A stretch of DNA of 64,000 nucleotides from Strigamia acuminata. Its lineage: Eukaryota; Arthropoda; Chilopoda; Geophilomorpha; Linotaeniidae. The notes below the pieces were generated by a model, which was given only the letters and a program-made list of their open reading frames with translations, had not been told where the DNA came from and searched no databases. Positions 40,772 to 52,500 of this stretch are shown one piece after another. Position numbers and translations under genes: made by a program. The DNA is taken from NCBI GenBank assembly GCA_949358305.1, contig OX442317.1, positions 11,226,186 through 11,290,185 of the forward strand, in the 5' to 3' direction. Numbering within the stretch: the stretch's first letter is position 1; the number at the start of each line of letters is the position of its first letter.

Positions 40772-43700
40772 ATGTTTTCTACACATGTAATTAAAGGTGA
40801 TTACAAACAAGCTTTGGCTTTATTTGTGGACACCAATAAAGCTTTTGCTAATGATATATTCAATTTGATCCCTTCTGAGTTTTTTGCACAAAATATTCGA
40901 TTAACAGACGTTTTAATTCAATTTTTATTATATAAAATCAACGGTAATAATTCCTGCGTAGGAGCAGACACTAAATACACAAACAGCATCCTTCTTATGT
41001 ATCAAGCTATAATTAAAAAACCTCGTGATGTTTCAAAGCATATCGACACATATATGTTCAATATTTTAAATTGTTTCAAAAGTATACAAATAATACACGA
41101 AAGAAGTAACGAATACCGTTTAATTCATATCTTAGGTGAACTACATTATTTAATAAATCGAGACAATAATCTAACGGAGGATGATGAACTTATGGATACG
41201 GATAGTGATAGCGTTAATAGATCTATCTTAGAAAGTGATAAATGTGTTGTTAAAGAAGATGAAATCAACAATATGCCTATAGATATTCGTGGTATAGAGT
41301 TACGTAAATGTCTTGAAAGCAATAAACTGTTAAGTGATCAATTAAAAGGTTTATCCAAGGAAAATGAGACGATAAAAATTAAACTTAAAGAATTAACATT
41401 TGCTGGCTCAACTGAGACAAAAATAATGTTACTTGAAGAAGAAAAAGAGCAAAATGTAAAAAGGATTGATAATCTGGAGGAGCAAATAGCCAAAACGTTA
41501 CATCAAAAACAGAAAGCAGAGGCCGAGCTCAAAACGGAATCGGAAAGAAATATCAAATTATGTTCTGATGCACACGAATTAGAAACTAAGCATAATGAAG
41601 AACTTGCAATCATAAGAGGGAATTACGCAAATGAGCAAAATAAATATAAATTGTTAAATGACCAGAATAAAATCCAAGTTGAAAAAAACACAAAATATAA
41701 GAATTCGTTACATGAATGTGAACAAGAAAAAATTACGCTTAATAAAAATTTGCGTTCAATTAAAAGTACTTTGAAGACATGTTTTAATAAACAAAAGCAA
41801 CTCTGTGAAGCAAATGAGATAAATATTGCTAAATGTCAAAAGAAAGACACGGAAATTGAAAAACTGAATGAAACATGCACGATAAATATTGCTAAATGTC
41901 AAAAGAAAGACACGGAAATTGAAAAACTGAATGAAACATGCACGAGATATTTAAATAGCAAACAGAGCGAAGAATCTTTACGCACGAAATCAGATGCTTC
42001 AGAGAGTATCCTAAATATAACCAAGAAAGAATTACGCGAATGCAAAGCTTCAATAACATCTTTAGATAATCATAATAAAAAAATAGTTTTTGATCTTTAT
42101 GAATGTAAAAATAAACTAGCAAAATTTGATGATGACAATAAAGCATTACAGAAGAGAAATGATGAATTAATGGAAACAAATAAAAAAAATGTAGAAACCC
42201 TAGAGAGTACCACGAAAGAATTATTCACATGCAGAGTGTCATTAGCATCTTTAGATGGTCATAATAAAAAATTAGAATTTGATTGTAATGAATGTAAAAA
42301 TAAATTAGACGAGTTAGATGATGACAATAAAGCATTACAAAAGAAAAATTATGAATCAATGGAAACAAATAAAAGAAATGAAGAAACGCTGAACAATAAA
42401 AATATCCAATGTGATAAATTAAATGACGAAAACAATAAGTTTAAAGAAGATCTTGCACAAATGCAAGAAAAAAACAGCAATTTATGGAATGACAATGGTA
42501 AGAAGGAACACGATATCAAAGAGTTACAAAAAGAGATTCAAAACATCAAGGATGATACATTGAAGTGGACGACCAATAATGATGACACTGTTTCGGACCA
42601 AATCCTGAACCTGGAAAGAGATATTGAGAACTATAGAGTAGAAAACAGCGCTTTGCGAACAGAAAACAAAAATATATTATCTAAACTAGCAGAAAAAGAA
42701 GAATCAGAGACTAAAGTAGTGACGAATATCGGAAAAGAGCTTTCTCAAAATCTTGAAGATGTTTACGTTGAAAGAAATTATTACAAATCCAATTATAACC
42801 AATTAAATGCTTCCATTGGTACAGAATTACGAACATTACAGTTAATAGACGTTAATGCATTTATTTCTTGGATAAAAATGATCAAGTCTTTATGCCCTAA
42901 AAAACTACGTTTACCACTGCATATATTTATTCCACGTGTATTAGAAGTATTTACCAATATACTCGGGTTCATGGAGAACAATATAGACTATTGTATGAAT
43001 GACGAAAACTTAGACAGTTCTATACTTACAGAATCACTGGATAATATGAAATCGTGTTTACATATTGTTTATAGTATCAATTTTAAGAATACACTATTTA
43101 AAGAAATACCCAAATCAGTACAACGTGCACTGAAATTAATTGAGGTGTTAGAACTACAACCTAAAAATATTTCTAGTTTCATAAACTATGTTGAAAACAT
43201 GGCATTAAAAGAAAAAAAAATTGAGAAATATAAGATGCTACAACAGGCGTTTTCAGCTATTATACAGCATAAAGACATATTTTCTGTGAGTGATTACAGC
43301 AGTATACTAACCGAGCTTAATCAATTCTTTTCAACATTTTCCAAGTTATACAAAGGCACATTAAAAGCTTTTGAAAATGATTTTCAAGACTTGGATTTCT
43401 TTCACGTGGCAGAAGATAAACCGAGGAATGAATTTTTGACACATGTAAAAAAAGAAAAGACATTGGGTGGCGTTGTGGGTAAGTTAAATGTTTACAGCAC
43501 TTTATTTAAAGATACTACTCCTGAACATCTTATTCAGCAACTATGTGACATAAACACTGGTACAGAAAATGTACCCGAATTCAAGAAAAATGATGACCTG
43601 TTAAAATATATTCAGAAGATTATTAACGGTTATTCTGAGTCAAGTATGAACCAAACACAATCAAGAAAAATGAGCAGCAATTTCATCTCTAAAAAGATTT

Positions 43701-45583
43701 GGGAAATGTTTAAATGTATCGGTTTTGAATCGAACGAACCTGCTGACCACATTCTTTTTGAACTATGTGACATTGTGTGTATTATGTACGACAGTTCTCA
43801 TAAAACGTCGTCTTACGATACAAATTCTCTATTTTCTTTCTTACAGGAAAAAGTCTTAAATTTAATTTCTGCTGAAGAACTTCTACAAGATGTATACAAC
43901 AAATATCAGTTTAATTTATTGGAAGACACAAGTATCAAAGACAGAAATATTATTATTTGCAATTTAATAGATAAAGCAAATAAAATGTTAAAACTAGAGG
44001 AATTAGTAATAAGTAAATCTGTATTAGATACAATGTATAAAGATAAACCCTTAGATGTTGTATTGGTTAATAGCTTGGTATTATATGATGCAAAACTAAA
44101 ATATGATAATAAATACAATTTAACTTTATCAATGGAAGATGTAACAGGTATTTTTGATTTTATGTTAGAACATTTAAAATGGATTGATTTTGCTCCGAGT
44201 GAAGAGGATAAAAAAGTAACTGATAAAGAAGGTAAAAATGTAATGTTAAATTCAAAAATCGCAAAATTAAAAGAAGTTTTATCCAATCATAAGGCTTATT
44301 ACACATGGCATCAAAAAAATATAAAAGAACTAGAAGTAGAGAAACCCGAATGTGGTGATAATCAATATAAAATATTATCTTATCATTTGTGGTACCACTG
44401 TGTTGAAAAGATGTCAGACGTTCGAACTGAAGATTTGGACACGTGTTTAAAACAATATGTATTAGAATCATTAAATGACTTGATAAAAATATTGAAGGAA
44501 AACCCTGGTACAAATGAGTTTGTAAAAATGTTAGAGAATGATGGCGATACAGAAATTAGTCACGAAACCTTTATAGCAAACATAATAGCGGCGGTAGCTC
44601 ATTTAAGCGAAGATCAAGAAAAACAAACTAACAAAACATATTATAATGTGTGGGTTTATTTAACGGATGCATATTATTTTATTAAAGATGATGATGCTGA
44701 TTTAGAAAAATTCAATGAAAAGGTTGAGTATAAACCCAAGCTTGTAGACATTTATGATCTCATAATTGATAAATACAAAAATATTAATTTGTATTTAGAT
44801 GATTTTTATGAACATTTGAAAACAAAATCAAATGAGAAATTCAATAAACTTAATTTAAATTCTGCAAATATAATGATTAAAATCTTAAACAAGCTTTATG
44901 GTAAAGACATGAAATATTTCGAAGGTACAGAAAATATCAAGTCTCATGATAAACCTAAAAAACGATCTTGGGCGCTAACATCAGATAGTTCCGACGAAGA
45001 GTTAGATTCCGACAAAGAGTTAGGTAGTCCAATCATCAAACAGAAACATAAGTTAAAAGCTATACAAACGAAACCAAAAACCAACAAAGAGATAAATATT
45101 CCAACGAACCAAGAGATAAATATTCCAACGAACCAAGAGATAAATATTCCAACGAACCAAGAGATAAATATTCCAACGAACAAAGAGATAAATATTCCAA
45201 CGAACAAAGAGATAAATGTTCCAACGAACCAAGAGATAAATGTTCCAACGAACCAAGAGATAAATGTTCCAACGAACCAAGAGATAAATGTTCCAACGAA
45301 CCAAGAGATAAATGTTCCAACGAACCAAGAGATAAATGTTCCAACGAACCAAGAGATAAATATTCCAACGAACCAAGAGATAAATATTCCAACGATCCAA
45401 GAGATAAATATTCCAATCAACAAACCGAGAATTAATTTAATCGTCAAACGTGTCAAACGTGACAAACACCGTTCGAAGCGACGGCGTTTGGAGTCGCCAC
45501 TACCTCCAGCTGAAGTTCCAAGGATAGAGTGTCTCGATGAGCTTGTGAGCAATAAAATGGTCGTTCCTGATGATTCAAATTAA
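40772..45583 (+). CDS. Giant coiled-coil protein with 8-residue repeat tail
   Basis: 1603 aa, intronless. Residues 1-135 form a helical N-terminus. A long coiled coil spans about 180-680 (Glu/Lys/Asn-rich, with repeated xLDxHNKKxxFDxxECKNKL blocks). A helical domain of mixed composition runs from about 690 to 1395. An acidic Ser stretch (SDSSDEELDSD) follows, then 14 copies of the 8-residue unit EINIPTNQ. The end is basic (RHRSKRRRLE). Overall it looks like a structural or scaffold protein with a nuclear tail signal, comparable in layout to viral tegument or desmoplakin-like proteins, but no homology was recognised. It diverges from the helicase gene, suggesting linked expression. Confidence 0.7.
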   Translation: MFSTHVIKGDYKQALALFVDTNKAFANDIFNLIPSEFFAQNIRLTDVLIQFLLYKINGNNSCVGADTKYTNSILLMYQAIIKKPRDVSKHIDTYMFNILNCFKSIQIIHERSNEYRLIHILGELHYLINRDNNLTEDDELMDTDSDSVNRSILESDKCVVKEDEINNMPIDIRGIELRKCLESNKLLSDQLKGLSKENETIKIKLKELTFAGSTETKIMLLEEEKEQNVKRIDNLEEQIAKTLHQKQKAEAELKTESERNIKLCSDAHELETKHNEELAIIRGNYANEQNKYKLLNDQNKIQVEKNTKYKNSLHECEQEKITLNKNLRSIKSTLKTCFNKQKQLCEANEINIAKCQKKDTEIEKLNETCTINIAKCQKKDTEIEKLNETCTRYLNSKQSEESLRTKSDASESILNITKKELRECKASITSLDNHNKKIVFDLYECKNKLAKFDDDNKALQKRNDELMETNKKNVETLESTTKELFTCRVSLASLDGHNKKLEFDCNECKNKLDELDDDNKALQKKNYESMETNKRNEETLNNKNIQCDKLNDENNKFKEDLAQMQEKNSNLWNDNGKKEHDIKELQKEIQNIKDDTLKWTTNNDDTVSDQILNLERDIENYRVENSALRTENKNILSKLAEKEESETKVVTNIGKELSQNLEDVYVERNYYKSNYNQLNASIGTELRTLQLIDVNAFISWIKMIKSLCPKKLRLPLHIFIPRVLEVFTNILGFMENNIDYCMNDENLDSSILTESLDNMKSCLHIVYSINFKNTLFKEIPKSVQRALKLIEVLELQPKNISSFINYVENMALKEKKIEKYKMLQQAFSAIIQHKDIFSVSDYSSILTELNQFFSTFSKLYKGTLKAFENDFQDLDFFHVAEDKPRNEFLTHVKKEKTLGGVVGKLNVYSTLFKDTTPEHLIQQLCDINTGTENVPEFKKNDDLLKYIQKIINGYSESSMNQTQSRKMSSNFISKKIWEMFKCIGFESNEPADHILFELCDIVCIMYDSSHKTSSYDTNSLFSFLQEKVLNLISAEELLQDVYNKYQFNLLEDTSIKDRNIIICNLIDKANKMLKLEELVISKSVLDTMYKDKPLDVVLVNSLVLYDAKLKYDNKYNLTLSMEDVTGIFDFMLEHLKWIDFAPSEEDKKVTDKEGKNVMLNSKIAKLKEVLSNHKAYYTWHQKNIKELEVEKPECGDNQYKILSYHLWYHCVEKMSDVRTEDLDTCLKQYVLESLNDLIKILKENPGTNEFVKMLENDGDTEISHETFIANIIAAVAHLSEDQEKQTNKTYYNVWVYLTDAYYFIKDDDADLEKFNEKVEYKPKLVDIYDLIIDKYKNINLYLDDFYEHLKTKSNEKFNKLNLNSANIMIKILNKLYGKDMKYFEGTENIKSHDKPKKRSWALTSDSSDEELDSDKELGSPIIKQKHKLKAIQTKPKTNKEINIPTNQEINIPTNQEINIPTNQEINIPTNKEINIPTNKEINVPTNQEINVPTNQEINVPTNQEINVPTNQEINVPTNQEINVPTNQEINIPTNQEINIPTIQEINIPINKPRINLIVKRVKRDKHRSKRRRLESPLPPAEVPRIECLDELVSNKMVVPDDSN
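41819..41944 (+). repeat. Exact 63-bp in-frame tandem duplication
   Basis: Two adjacent 63-bp copies, which by eye appear identical, each encode INIAKCQKKDTEIEKLNETC plus Thr (21 residues = three heptads). The near-identity implies a recent event that kept the frame. Confidence 0.85.
45083..45423 (+). repeat. 24-bp coding minisatellite (EINIPTNQ, 14 units)
   Basis: Fourteen tandem units of gagataaatattccaacgaa plus ccaa. Variants carry Val for Ile (units 6-11) and Lys for Gln. Since 24 is a multiple of 3, all frames stay open on both strands, which explains the long antisense frames here. Confidence 0.95.
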
Positions 45584-47090
45584 TGGTGTTGGATGTAAAA
45601 AAAGAGTAGACTCGATACATGACCATTCGTTTCATACCTATGTTCGTAGGTGTTTACTGACACAGATGGCGCTGCAATCGCCGGCGTCACAAATTAACAA
45701 ATGAGCATTTTAAACGGAATTGGAGTGTGGAAGACTCCAAGCGACAAGAGCGGTGGAGCTAAAAGTGACTGCTTCAATGTAGTTGTAGACAAGCGTAAAA
45801 CAAAACAATTAATAAAATTAATTGATTAATTTACATCAAGCTTCTTAAATATACGAATACACCTATAGAACATCGGTGGCGCTGTCAACGGTCTTACAGA
45901 TGAGTTAGTTATGGCGGCAAAGTTATGACAGTAGATTGCCGAGTTGAAAGTGTAACTAGTGGTGTTGTGCTCACAAAGAGAAATTCTTGAGCCTTATTCT
46001 CGAGCCTCAATTGGTACATGGAGTCGGTAAGAAAAAGATGTAATTTGTTAAAAATACCCCTGGTTCTCAGGAGTAGCGCACGGAACAGCCAATCTGGGCC
46101 CAGGAACATAAACAATCAAGTATTGTGTAGACGCGTTCAGCGGGGGGCTTCTACATCCTGTCTCGGGGTGGCAAATTTAGTGATGGTGCGTGTGGAGTTT
46201 GAACGCCCTTCCGAGCGGCGGGTCTGCATGCGCACTTTGATTGGCCACGATGAAGGTCGAATACACAACAGCGCCAATCACAACACCAGCAGGAGACATC
46301 AAATTAAAGTCGTCCAACAAAGCCATGTTTTAGCAACGCAGAGTGATAAGAGATCTTGCGGTGGTCTTGCTCGGTTTTGCTGCACCCGCACGTGACAAAT
46401 TGATTGGTGAATCTCGATATGAATTGTTTAGTCAAGAAATCGCAGTCATCAGGTAAGAGAAAATATACATGGTGTTTTATTTTACATAGATTTATATAGG
46501 AATCACGACGTGCGTTTGCACATCACATTTTCAAATTTTCACAAGGAGGAGTGAATGGAGTCTGAACACTTCAAATTGTGCCGAAATAAAAAATTTTAAC
46601 ACAATTACAAGAAGAAAGAACAATCCAAGAAAACAAAATATTATAAAACTGGGGACAAAAACGTGTTTTTTTCATTCCTAACACTTTCTAGATACAGTAT
46701 TGTACTTATAGCAACTTGGAAAAAGTGATTCATTTGTTAATAAAAGATTACAACTGGGCTGTACAATCGTGGGCAAACAAACATCCCTTCAGTTTAGCTC
46801 TTTTAAGTTTATCTACCATTATTTGCTATGTATATCTTTTAATACTGGCACCATGTTATCTTCTGTGATCTACAAATACATATTTCGGAAATGCAATTAT
46901 TTATTTTTATTTGCACAGTTTAAAACAGCTTACCATCAAGAAGAATAAATCAGTTAATTGCATGACAAACATCCTACTTTACTGCTAGAATAAAATTTAC
47001 CATAATGCAATAAAGTTTATTCCAACTCTAAAATGTCAAAAAAAACTCTCAGTAATATAAAAAATCTCTATTATTTTAAATTTTTGTAAT
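45584..47090. other. Non-coding gap
   Basis: About 1.5 kb between the giant coiled-coil gene and TK. It includes short related stretches (cagatggcgctgcaatcgcc near 45663, ggtggcgctgtcaacgg near 45874). A 125-codon frame near 46.0-46.4 kb has no recognisable content. Confidence 0.45.
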
Positions 47091-47753
47091 TTAGTGGTTT
47101 TTATACTCAGGTTTATTCATTAGTTTATTCATATTTACATCTGAATTGAAACATTTTCTGCAAGTGGCCACATATTTGTCAGTTCCGCCAATGACTTCTA
47201 TTTCCTTATCGTTGGAAATTCTTTTTGTGAATGAAGCAGGAAATCTACAGAATTGGCAGTTCGCATAAAGCTTGGTTATAATCTCGGATCGTGGAACCAT
47301 TTGACATATTTGACCAAAAGGTTTTTTCTGATAATCTCCATCTAATGCAGCAACAATAATAATCTTTCCTTCTTCAGCCATTTCCTCAGAGAACTGGATC
47401 AAATCGTCAAAAAATTGACCTTCATCAATTCCGATAATTGCGTAATTCATTGCCATCTCTCTTGCATCCATCAACTTCGTGTAAACTTGAGCTATTTTCC
47501 GTTTTCCACAATGAGTAACGATCTCATGACTACTGTATCGATTGTCCTTCTTCGACTTGATTAATAATAAATCTTCTTTTTTTTCAGTCTCCATTCGTCT
47601 CAGGAGCTCCAAGGTTTTCCCGGCAAACATTGGTCCAATGATTAATTGAATACATCCCCCTTGAATTTTTGTTTTCGGATTGTCTGGATTACATTTGACG
47701 ATCACTTGTATTTCCCCGTCCATCTTGCTAGATAACACTAGATAAAAACACAT
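47091..47753 (-). CDS. tk: Thymidine kinase (TK1-type)
   Basis: 220 aa from the first ATG; a start at 47723 (MDGEIQV, better context agATGg) gives 210 aa. Phosphorylates thymidine to dTMP. Seen: P-loop GPMFAGKT (40-47), IDEGQFF (109-115) with the catalytic Glu, zinc-binding CQFC (166-169) and CRKC (198-201), and the lasso IGGTDKY (188-194). All key sites are present. It is intronless and more divergent around the DLLLIKSKKDNRYS stretch than animal TK1, favouring viral origin, but a host copy is possible. The stop of the BAF gene is about 170 bp upstream on the same strand. Confidence 0.9.
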   Translation of the reverse strand: MCFYLVLSSKMDGEIQVIVKCNPDNPKTKIQGGCIQLIIGPMFAGKTLELLRRMETEKKEDLLLIKSKKDNRYSSHEIVTHCGKRKIAQVYTKLMDAREMAMNYAIIGIDEGQFFDDLIQFSEEMAEEGKIIIVAALDGDYQKKPFGQICQMVPRSEIITKLYANCQFCRFPASFTKRISNDKEIEVIGGTDKYVATCRKCFNSDVNMNKLMNKPEYKNH

Positions 47754-47924
47754 TTGTTATAACAAAAAGAAAAAAATGTATAAAATATAAAACAAAATAA
47801 TGAATTATTAAAATAAAATAAAATCTTTACTAAAGTTCATCAGTGTAAAGGTATCAGTCAAAATTTAATTAAAATGTACTAAAACTATCAAATTATAATA
47901 ATATTGATTTTAAACCCACAAAAA

Positions 47925-48255
47925 TTAAAGAAACGCATCACACCAATCAGTAAGACATTGATAACATTTTCCAGCCTGTCCTGCATTCGCTCCGGAAGTG
48001 ACCTTCAACCAAGTAACAAAACGTTCCTTATTTCTTTTCAATACTAAATAGTGACCCAACACAACGTAAGCCTAAAATTACAAACAAAAATCAGTAAAAA
48101 GAACACGTTAAACGCAATATAAACCCGACCTTATCGAAGCCCTTGGCTTCCAACCGTCCGCCTAACACTTCGCCGATGCCGGCTAGATCCGTCACTTTTT
48201 TTTCGCCCATTGGTTCAGCCACGAAATTTCGATGTTTTTGTGATGTAGACGACAT
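47925..48255 (-). CDS. BANF1: Barrier-to-autointegration factor (BAF), two exons
   Basis: BAF bridges DNA and binds LEM-domain and lamin proteins in the nuclear envelope, and can block poxvirus DNA in the cytoplasm. Exon 1 is 48130-48255 (42 codons: [19 protein letters not shown], then [19 protein letters not shown]). The intron is 48072-48129 (58 nt, GT...AG). Exon 2 is 47925-48071 ([13 protein letters not shown] to LTDWCDAFL). Total is 90 aa, close to the family's 89-90. All conserved blocks are present and no break was seen. The intron marks it as a host gene. The wording of its sequence fits an arthropod. It anchors this part of the window as nuclear DNA. Confidence 0.95.
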
Positions 48256-48684
48256 TTTCTAGAATTCTGGAAACTATACGTTGAAAATATTTGGATAAAT
48301 GCTTTGGGGATGCTTTCTTGGTTCATGTAGTTGTGAATCTACAGTAGAAAAATGGATGAAACAGTCGTAGCATTGGTATTTATGATGAGTTCATTGAGGG
48401 TTTTTTAAAAAAAATAATTTATTTAAGTTGAAGCTATTGAATGTGCAACTGATTTCATTCAAGATAAATAAATTTGCAATTGATTTCATTCATAAGAACT
48501 GAATTTGCAATTGATTTCATTCAAGATAAATAAATTTGCAATTAATTTCATTCATAAGAATTGAATTTGCAATTGGTTTCTTTCCAAATAATTGAATTTG
48601 GAATTATTAATTTTATTAATATAACTGAATTTGCAATTAGTTTCTTGTCATGCCCTCAGGCAAGAGCTTTGTATTGGCACGTGT

Positions 48685-48765
48685 CGGCGCCATCTACTAT
48701 CAAAATTGGCAACTGAAAGTCCCAAATTTGACCCGAGGACAAAATGGACAAAATGGTGGTCGTTT
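48685..48765 (+). repeat. Dispersed repeat inside satellite
   Basis: Includes ggcgccatctactatcaaaa and cccaaatttgacccgaggac. The same sequence occurs inverted at about 58109-58190, with roughly 90 percent match by eye. Confidence 0.75.
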
Positions 48766-48955
48766 GGTTACGGGTTTGACCAGATGGTCGAATTTCATTA
48801 GGATCGGCCCAAATAATTGAATTTGCAATTAGTTTTTTTCCAAATAATTAAATTTGCAATTAATTTCTTTCCAAATAATTGAATTTGCAATTAATTTCTT
48901 TCCAAATAATTAAATTTGCAATTAGTTTCTTTCCAAATAATTAAATTTGCAATTA

Positions 48956-49265
48956 CCGTACTGCCTCGATTTAACGCCGGGGCGTTTATTTACTTTTCCA
49001 AGTCGACCCCTCCGGCGATTATTCAAAGCCCGGCGATTATTCGCGCCGGGCGTCTAACGAAAAAAAAAGGTTTTTTTACTGCCGCCACCCAATCATTTAC
49101 GTTAAATTACCGTATATTCGTCTAAAAAACGTTTAAAACCGGCGTTTAAACAAACCCGGCGTTTATTTAAGGCCGGCGTTTATTGCCTTTTCGTTCTGAG
49201 TTTGCCCGGCGTTTAATCAGGAGCCGGCGTTTAGATACGACCGGCGTTAAATCAAGGCAGTACGG
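48956..49265. mobile_element. 310-bp MITE with TA duplication, inserted in satellite
   Basis: Left end ccgtactgcctcgatttaac and right end its near complement, flanked by TA on both sides. Internal runs of cggcgttta-like sequence occur in both orientations. It interrupts the satellite cleanly, so it is younger than the array. Confidence 0.85.
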
Positions 49266-49565
49266 TAGTTTCTTTCCAAATAATTGAATTTGCAATTAGT
49301 TTCTTTCCAAATAATTGAATTTGCAATTAGTTTCTTTCCAAATAATTGAATTTGCAATTAGTTTCTTTCCAAATAATTGAATTTGCAATTAGTTTCTTTC
49401 CAAATAATTGAATTTGCAATTATTAATTTTATTAATAATAACTGAATTTGCAATTATTGATTTTATTAATAATAACTGAATTTGCAATTATTGATTTTAT
49501 TAATAATAACTGAATTTGCAATTGGTTTCATTCAAAATAATAGCTGGATTTGCAAATAATTTGAA

Positions 49566-52500
49566 TTGTCTAAGGAATAAAAAAAAAAATGAAATTCGGT
49601 GAAATAAAATGCGAAACAGGAAGTTGGAGTGCACGCATATAAAGCTTTTCACTTCATCGCAACATGGTCTCCTCATCCTACAAACAATAAGCCACTTGCT
49701 GTGCTCAGTCCAACAATGATTAGATCTATGGTGACATGTACACTTTCAGGTAAGGCTTCCACCTTCCGTAATGTGAGTAAATGATAAATTATGTTCTACT
49801 AATAAGCTAATCACAACTACAATTTGTTGATTAAATGAAAAATATAACAAATATACCGGTACATAAAAGATTTTTTCCTAACAAAGTCTTTGAAGTTTAA
49901 GGTCACCTTGGTAAACCATTGTTAAATCTGGGATATATTTACCAATATTACGCATGCCATTCAATATGAAAATAAAGGCTACGGTATTTTTAAGATTAGG
50001 TCATGTTTGAAATTCAGCTGCAGCGGATTATCTGGCTTTTTATAATCAAAGAATCAGATTGAGATTGCATTTGATCAGTTAGTTAAAGTTTACTATCACA
50101 TGCCTTCTCAATTTGATTCTTCAACAGAGTTCAACACGTCCGGAAAGAAACCGGGTAACGTCGTCGGAGGTAGAATTATTTGCCAGTGATGTCTCAAATT
50201 TATCCTGAAATTTTGGTCTGGTGGTAAACTAAACCTGTCGTTTAGCTTGTGTTTTTGTGTCAAGTTCCAAATCGTATAATACACAGTTTAAACTTAAAAT
50301 ACTTTTCTGCACAACTATCAAACTTTTAGAAACTCTTCTCTTAACACCATTTGTAGGTCTCTACAACACATTAAAATGACCACAGCTTTAAGCTGAAATT
50401 GCATTGCAATCCCATTGGGACCTCGTCATAGTTCCATTGGTTTCCTTGATTCGAACACAATGGATATAACTTCAACGAGATTTCCACCATCGTGTATAAA
50501 ACTAAAGAAATATCGGAACTCGGCCATTAATAGGACAAAATTTGCCGATGAGTGTTACTTATACAGTGTATCCTGGAGTTGCTCATGGGAAATATAACCT
50601 TTACTACCATAGGCAAACCTAAGTTGTGATTTTGTCAATATAAAAAAAATCGCATCTTCAGGTTTCTGCCAATGGTGGTTTCATGAAAATATCAGCATTC
50701 ATCTCACATTTTCATATTTGTTGGCACAGATAATGCCTTTATAAATGCAGAAAACGCAAAGTTGTATAAATCTCCCCAAGAAAAAGGATGAAGCAAGGTT
50801 TTGGAAAACAACTATTTTACCGGTGTCTGTGTATATATTATTTAATTTAGGGACATTTCTTTATCTTTCCAGTGCATAACTAAGCAATTCCAAAGAAATA
50901 AACCAAAGCGAATTGCGAAAAACTCTGTTAAAAAAAATTCAACATAAATTCAACATTTTCCAACACATTCGACTCGAGGTGAACCAGTGTTCAATTGCAA
51001 TAGAACTCTTGGGAACATCAAACGCCGAAATCGGATCATCACACTGGATCACGGCTTTGGAGATTCTATATTAATTTCAGGCCACGATTTTTTACAATAG
51101 TTTTTCAATGTCAGTAAGAAGTTAATCTATGCCTAAATTTTTTTTTTGATGCCACTAAATTCCTGATCAATTCGTTCCCATATAGCTGTACCTCCTTGTG
51201 GAACAACTTTCCGACAATTTACGACCGATGATTGCTCATTCTCAAAGTGCATCTCCCACTGCAGGCACCTTCACTTCCCTGTAACCTTTACTTCTACAAT
51301 GCATGAGTTATGCATCTAACCATAATCAGTCATTTTTACACAATATTTGTATTTCACAATTTGACCAAATAAAAAATTTTAATGAATTATATGAAGAGAA
51401 AATACATTTTAATTGTTAATACACACAAAACCACATAACTTAAACAGATGGCGTAATCAAAAAAATGAAAATTCAAACAAGAAAGGAACATTCGCTCACT
51501 CCACAATAAGGAGTACTGGAACTGTACCCTGGAACAGTACCATTGTTGGCAGTAAGAAATCACAGTACTGAGCTCAGGATGCTAATTACCAATTTCTCCA
51601 GCTCTCGGTTGTTGTTTTTAATTGTCTTGTTTATGTTCTAACCTAGTGATGATTTTTCCCGTTTATGGGTGTGATCTCTGTATTGTATATTGTAAATAAA
51701 TAAATAAAAGCGATTTCTTTTTATTAATTTGTAAAATTAACTCTCATTGCAGTTGTAGACATGAATTAATTTGGGAGAACAGGTGGAAGTACATCTAGAA
51801 TTAAGATTTAAACATTTACGTTACGGGGTGAATGGAGTCTACAAAAATAACAAATGTTGTTTTTAGAAATTTATGAACGATAAAAGACCTTAACTATCAT
51901 AAATTACAATAACTATGGATGAAGGATTCTGTAGTATTACATAGCTTGTCCAAAATACAATAAGAAGGGAGACTGAAAACGACGCAGGAAAGGAAAAATG
52001 GACTTGACAACTAAGGTAAATAAATAGAACAGCCAATAACTTATTTGAAATTAATATTAAATAATTTCTCGGTAATACAACCAATACTAGTAATTGACCA
52101 CACTCCAACCAACCAAATATTGAACTGTTTACAATACATTGAGTGAAAAGACAAACGGAAACCTTACCTAAATGAATAGTTTTGATAAAAAATAATTTGT
52201 AAACCTCATCTAATGCTGAACTCTATACGATACATTGAGTGAAGAGACAACCAAAAACTTTGATTTGTAGAAATTCTCATCTACTGTAATGTTTACTACA
52301 TTTGATTGTAATAAAATACAGGTTAATTAAATTATCTTTCATACTTTTTATAATGTCTTATTGTTTTGCAAGTATAATACATTTTTTTGTAAATGAAAAA
52401 TGTATAAAGAAAACTTAAAAAAATCTAAAATACAGAAAATTGAAAAAAACCAAGTCAAAATAAATTTGGTCCTGTGGGTACAAATTGTGTTTTGAACTTT

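Larger units (their letters stand above)
48440..49565. repeat. AT-rich satellite, 30-bp-type unit
   Basis: Tandem copies of a unit like tttctttccaaataattgaa followed by tttgcaattag, with earlier variants using attcataagaa or attcaagataaat. The array is interrupted by a dispersed repeat (about 48655-48812) and by a MITE (48956-49265). Confidence 0.85.

Noticed and set aside
44944-45552. Long minus-strand reading frames over the 24-bp repeat
   Set aside because: A 24-bp unit keeps every frame open on both strands, so these are shadows of the EINIPTNQ repeat.
46018-46395. 125-codon frame between the giant coiled-coil gene and TK
   Set aside because: Arg/Ser-rich composition without motif, overlapped by another frame; looks like chance in GC-richer DNA.
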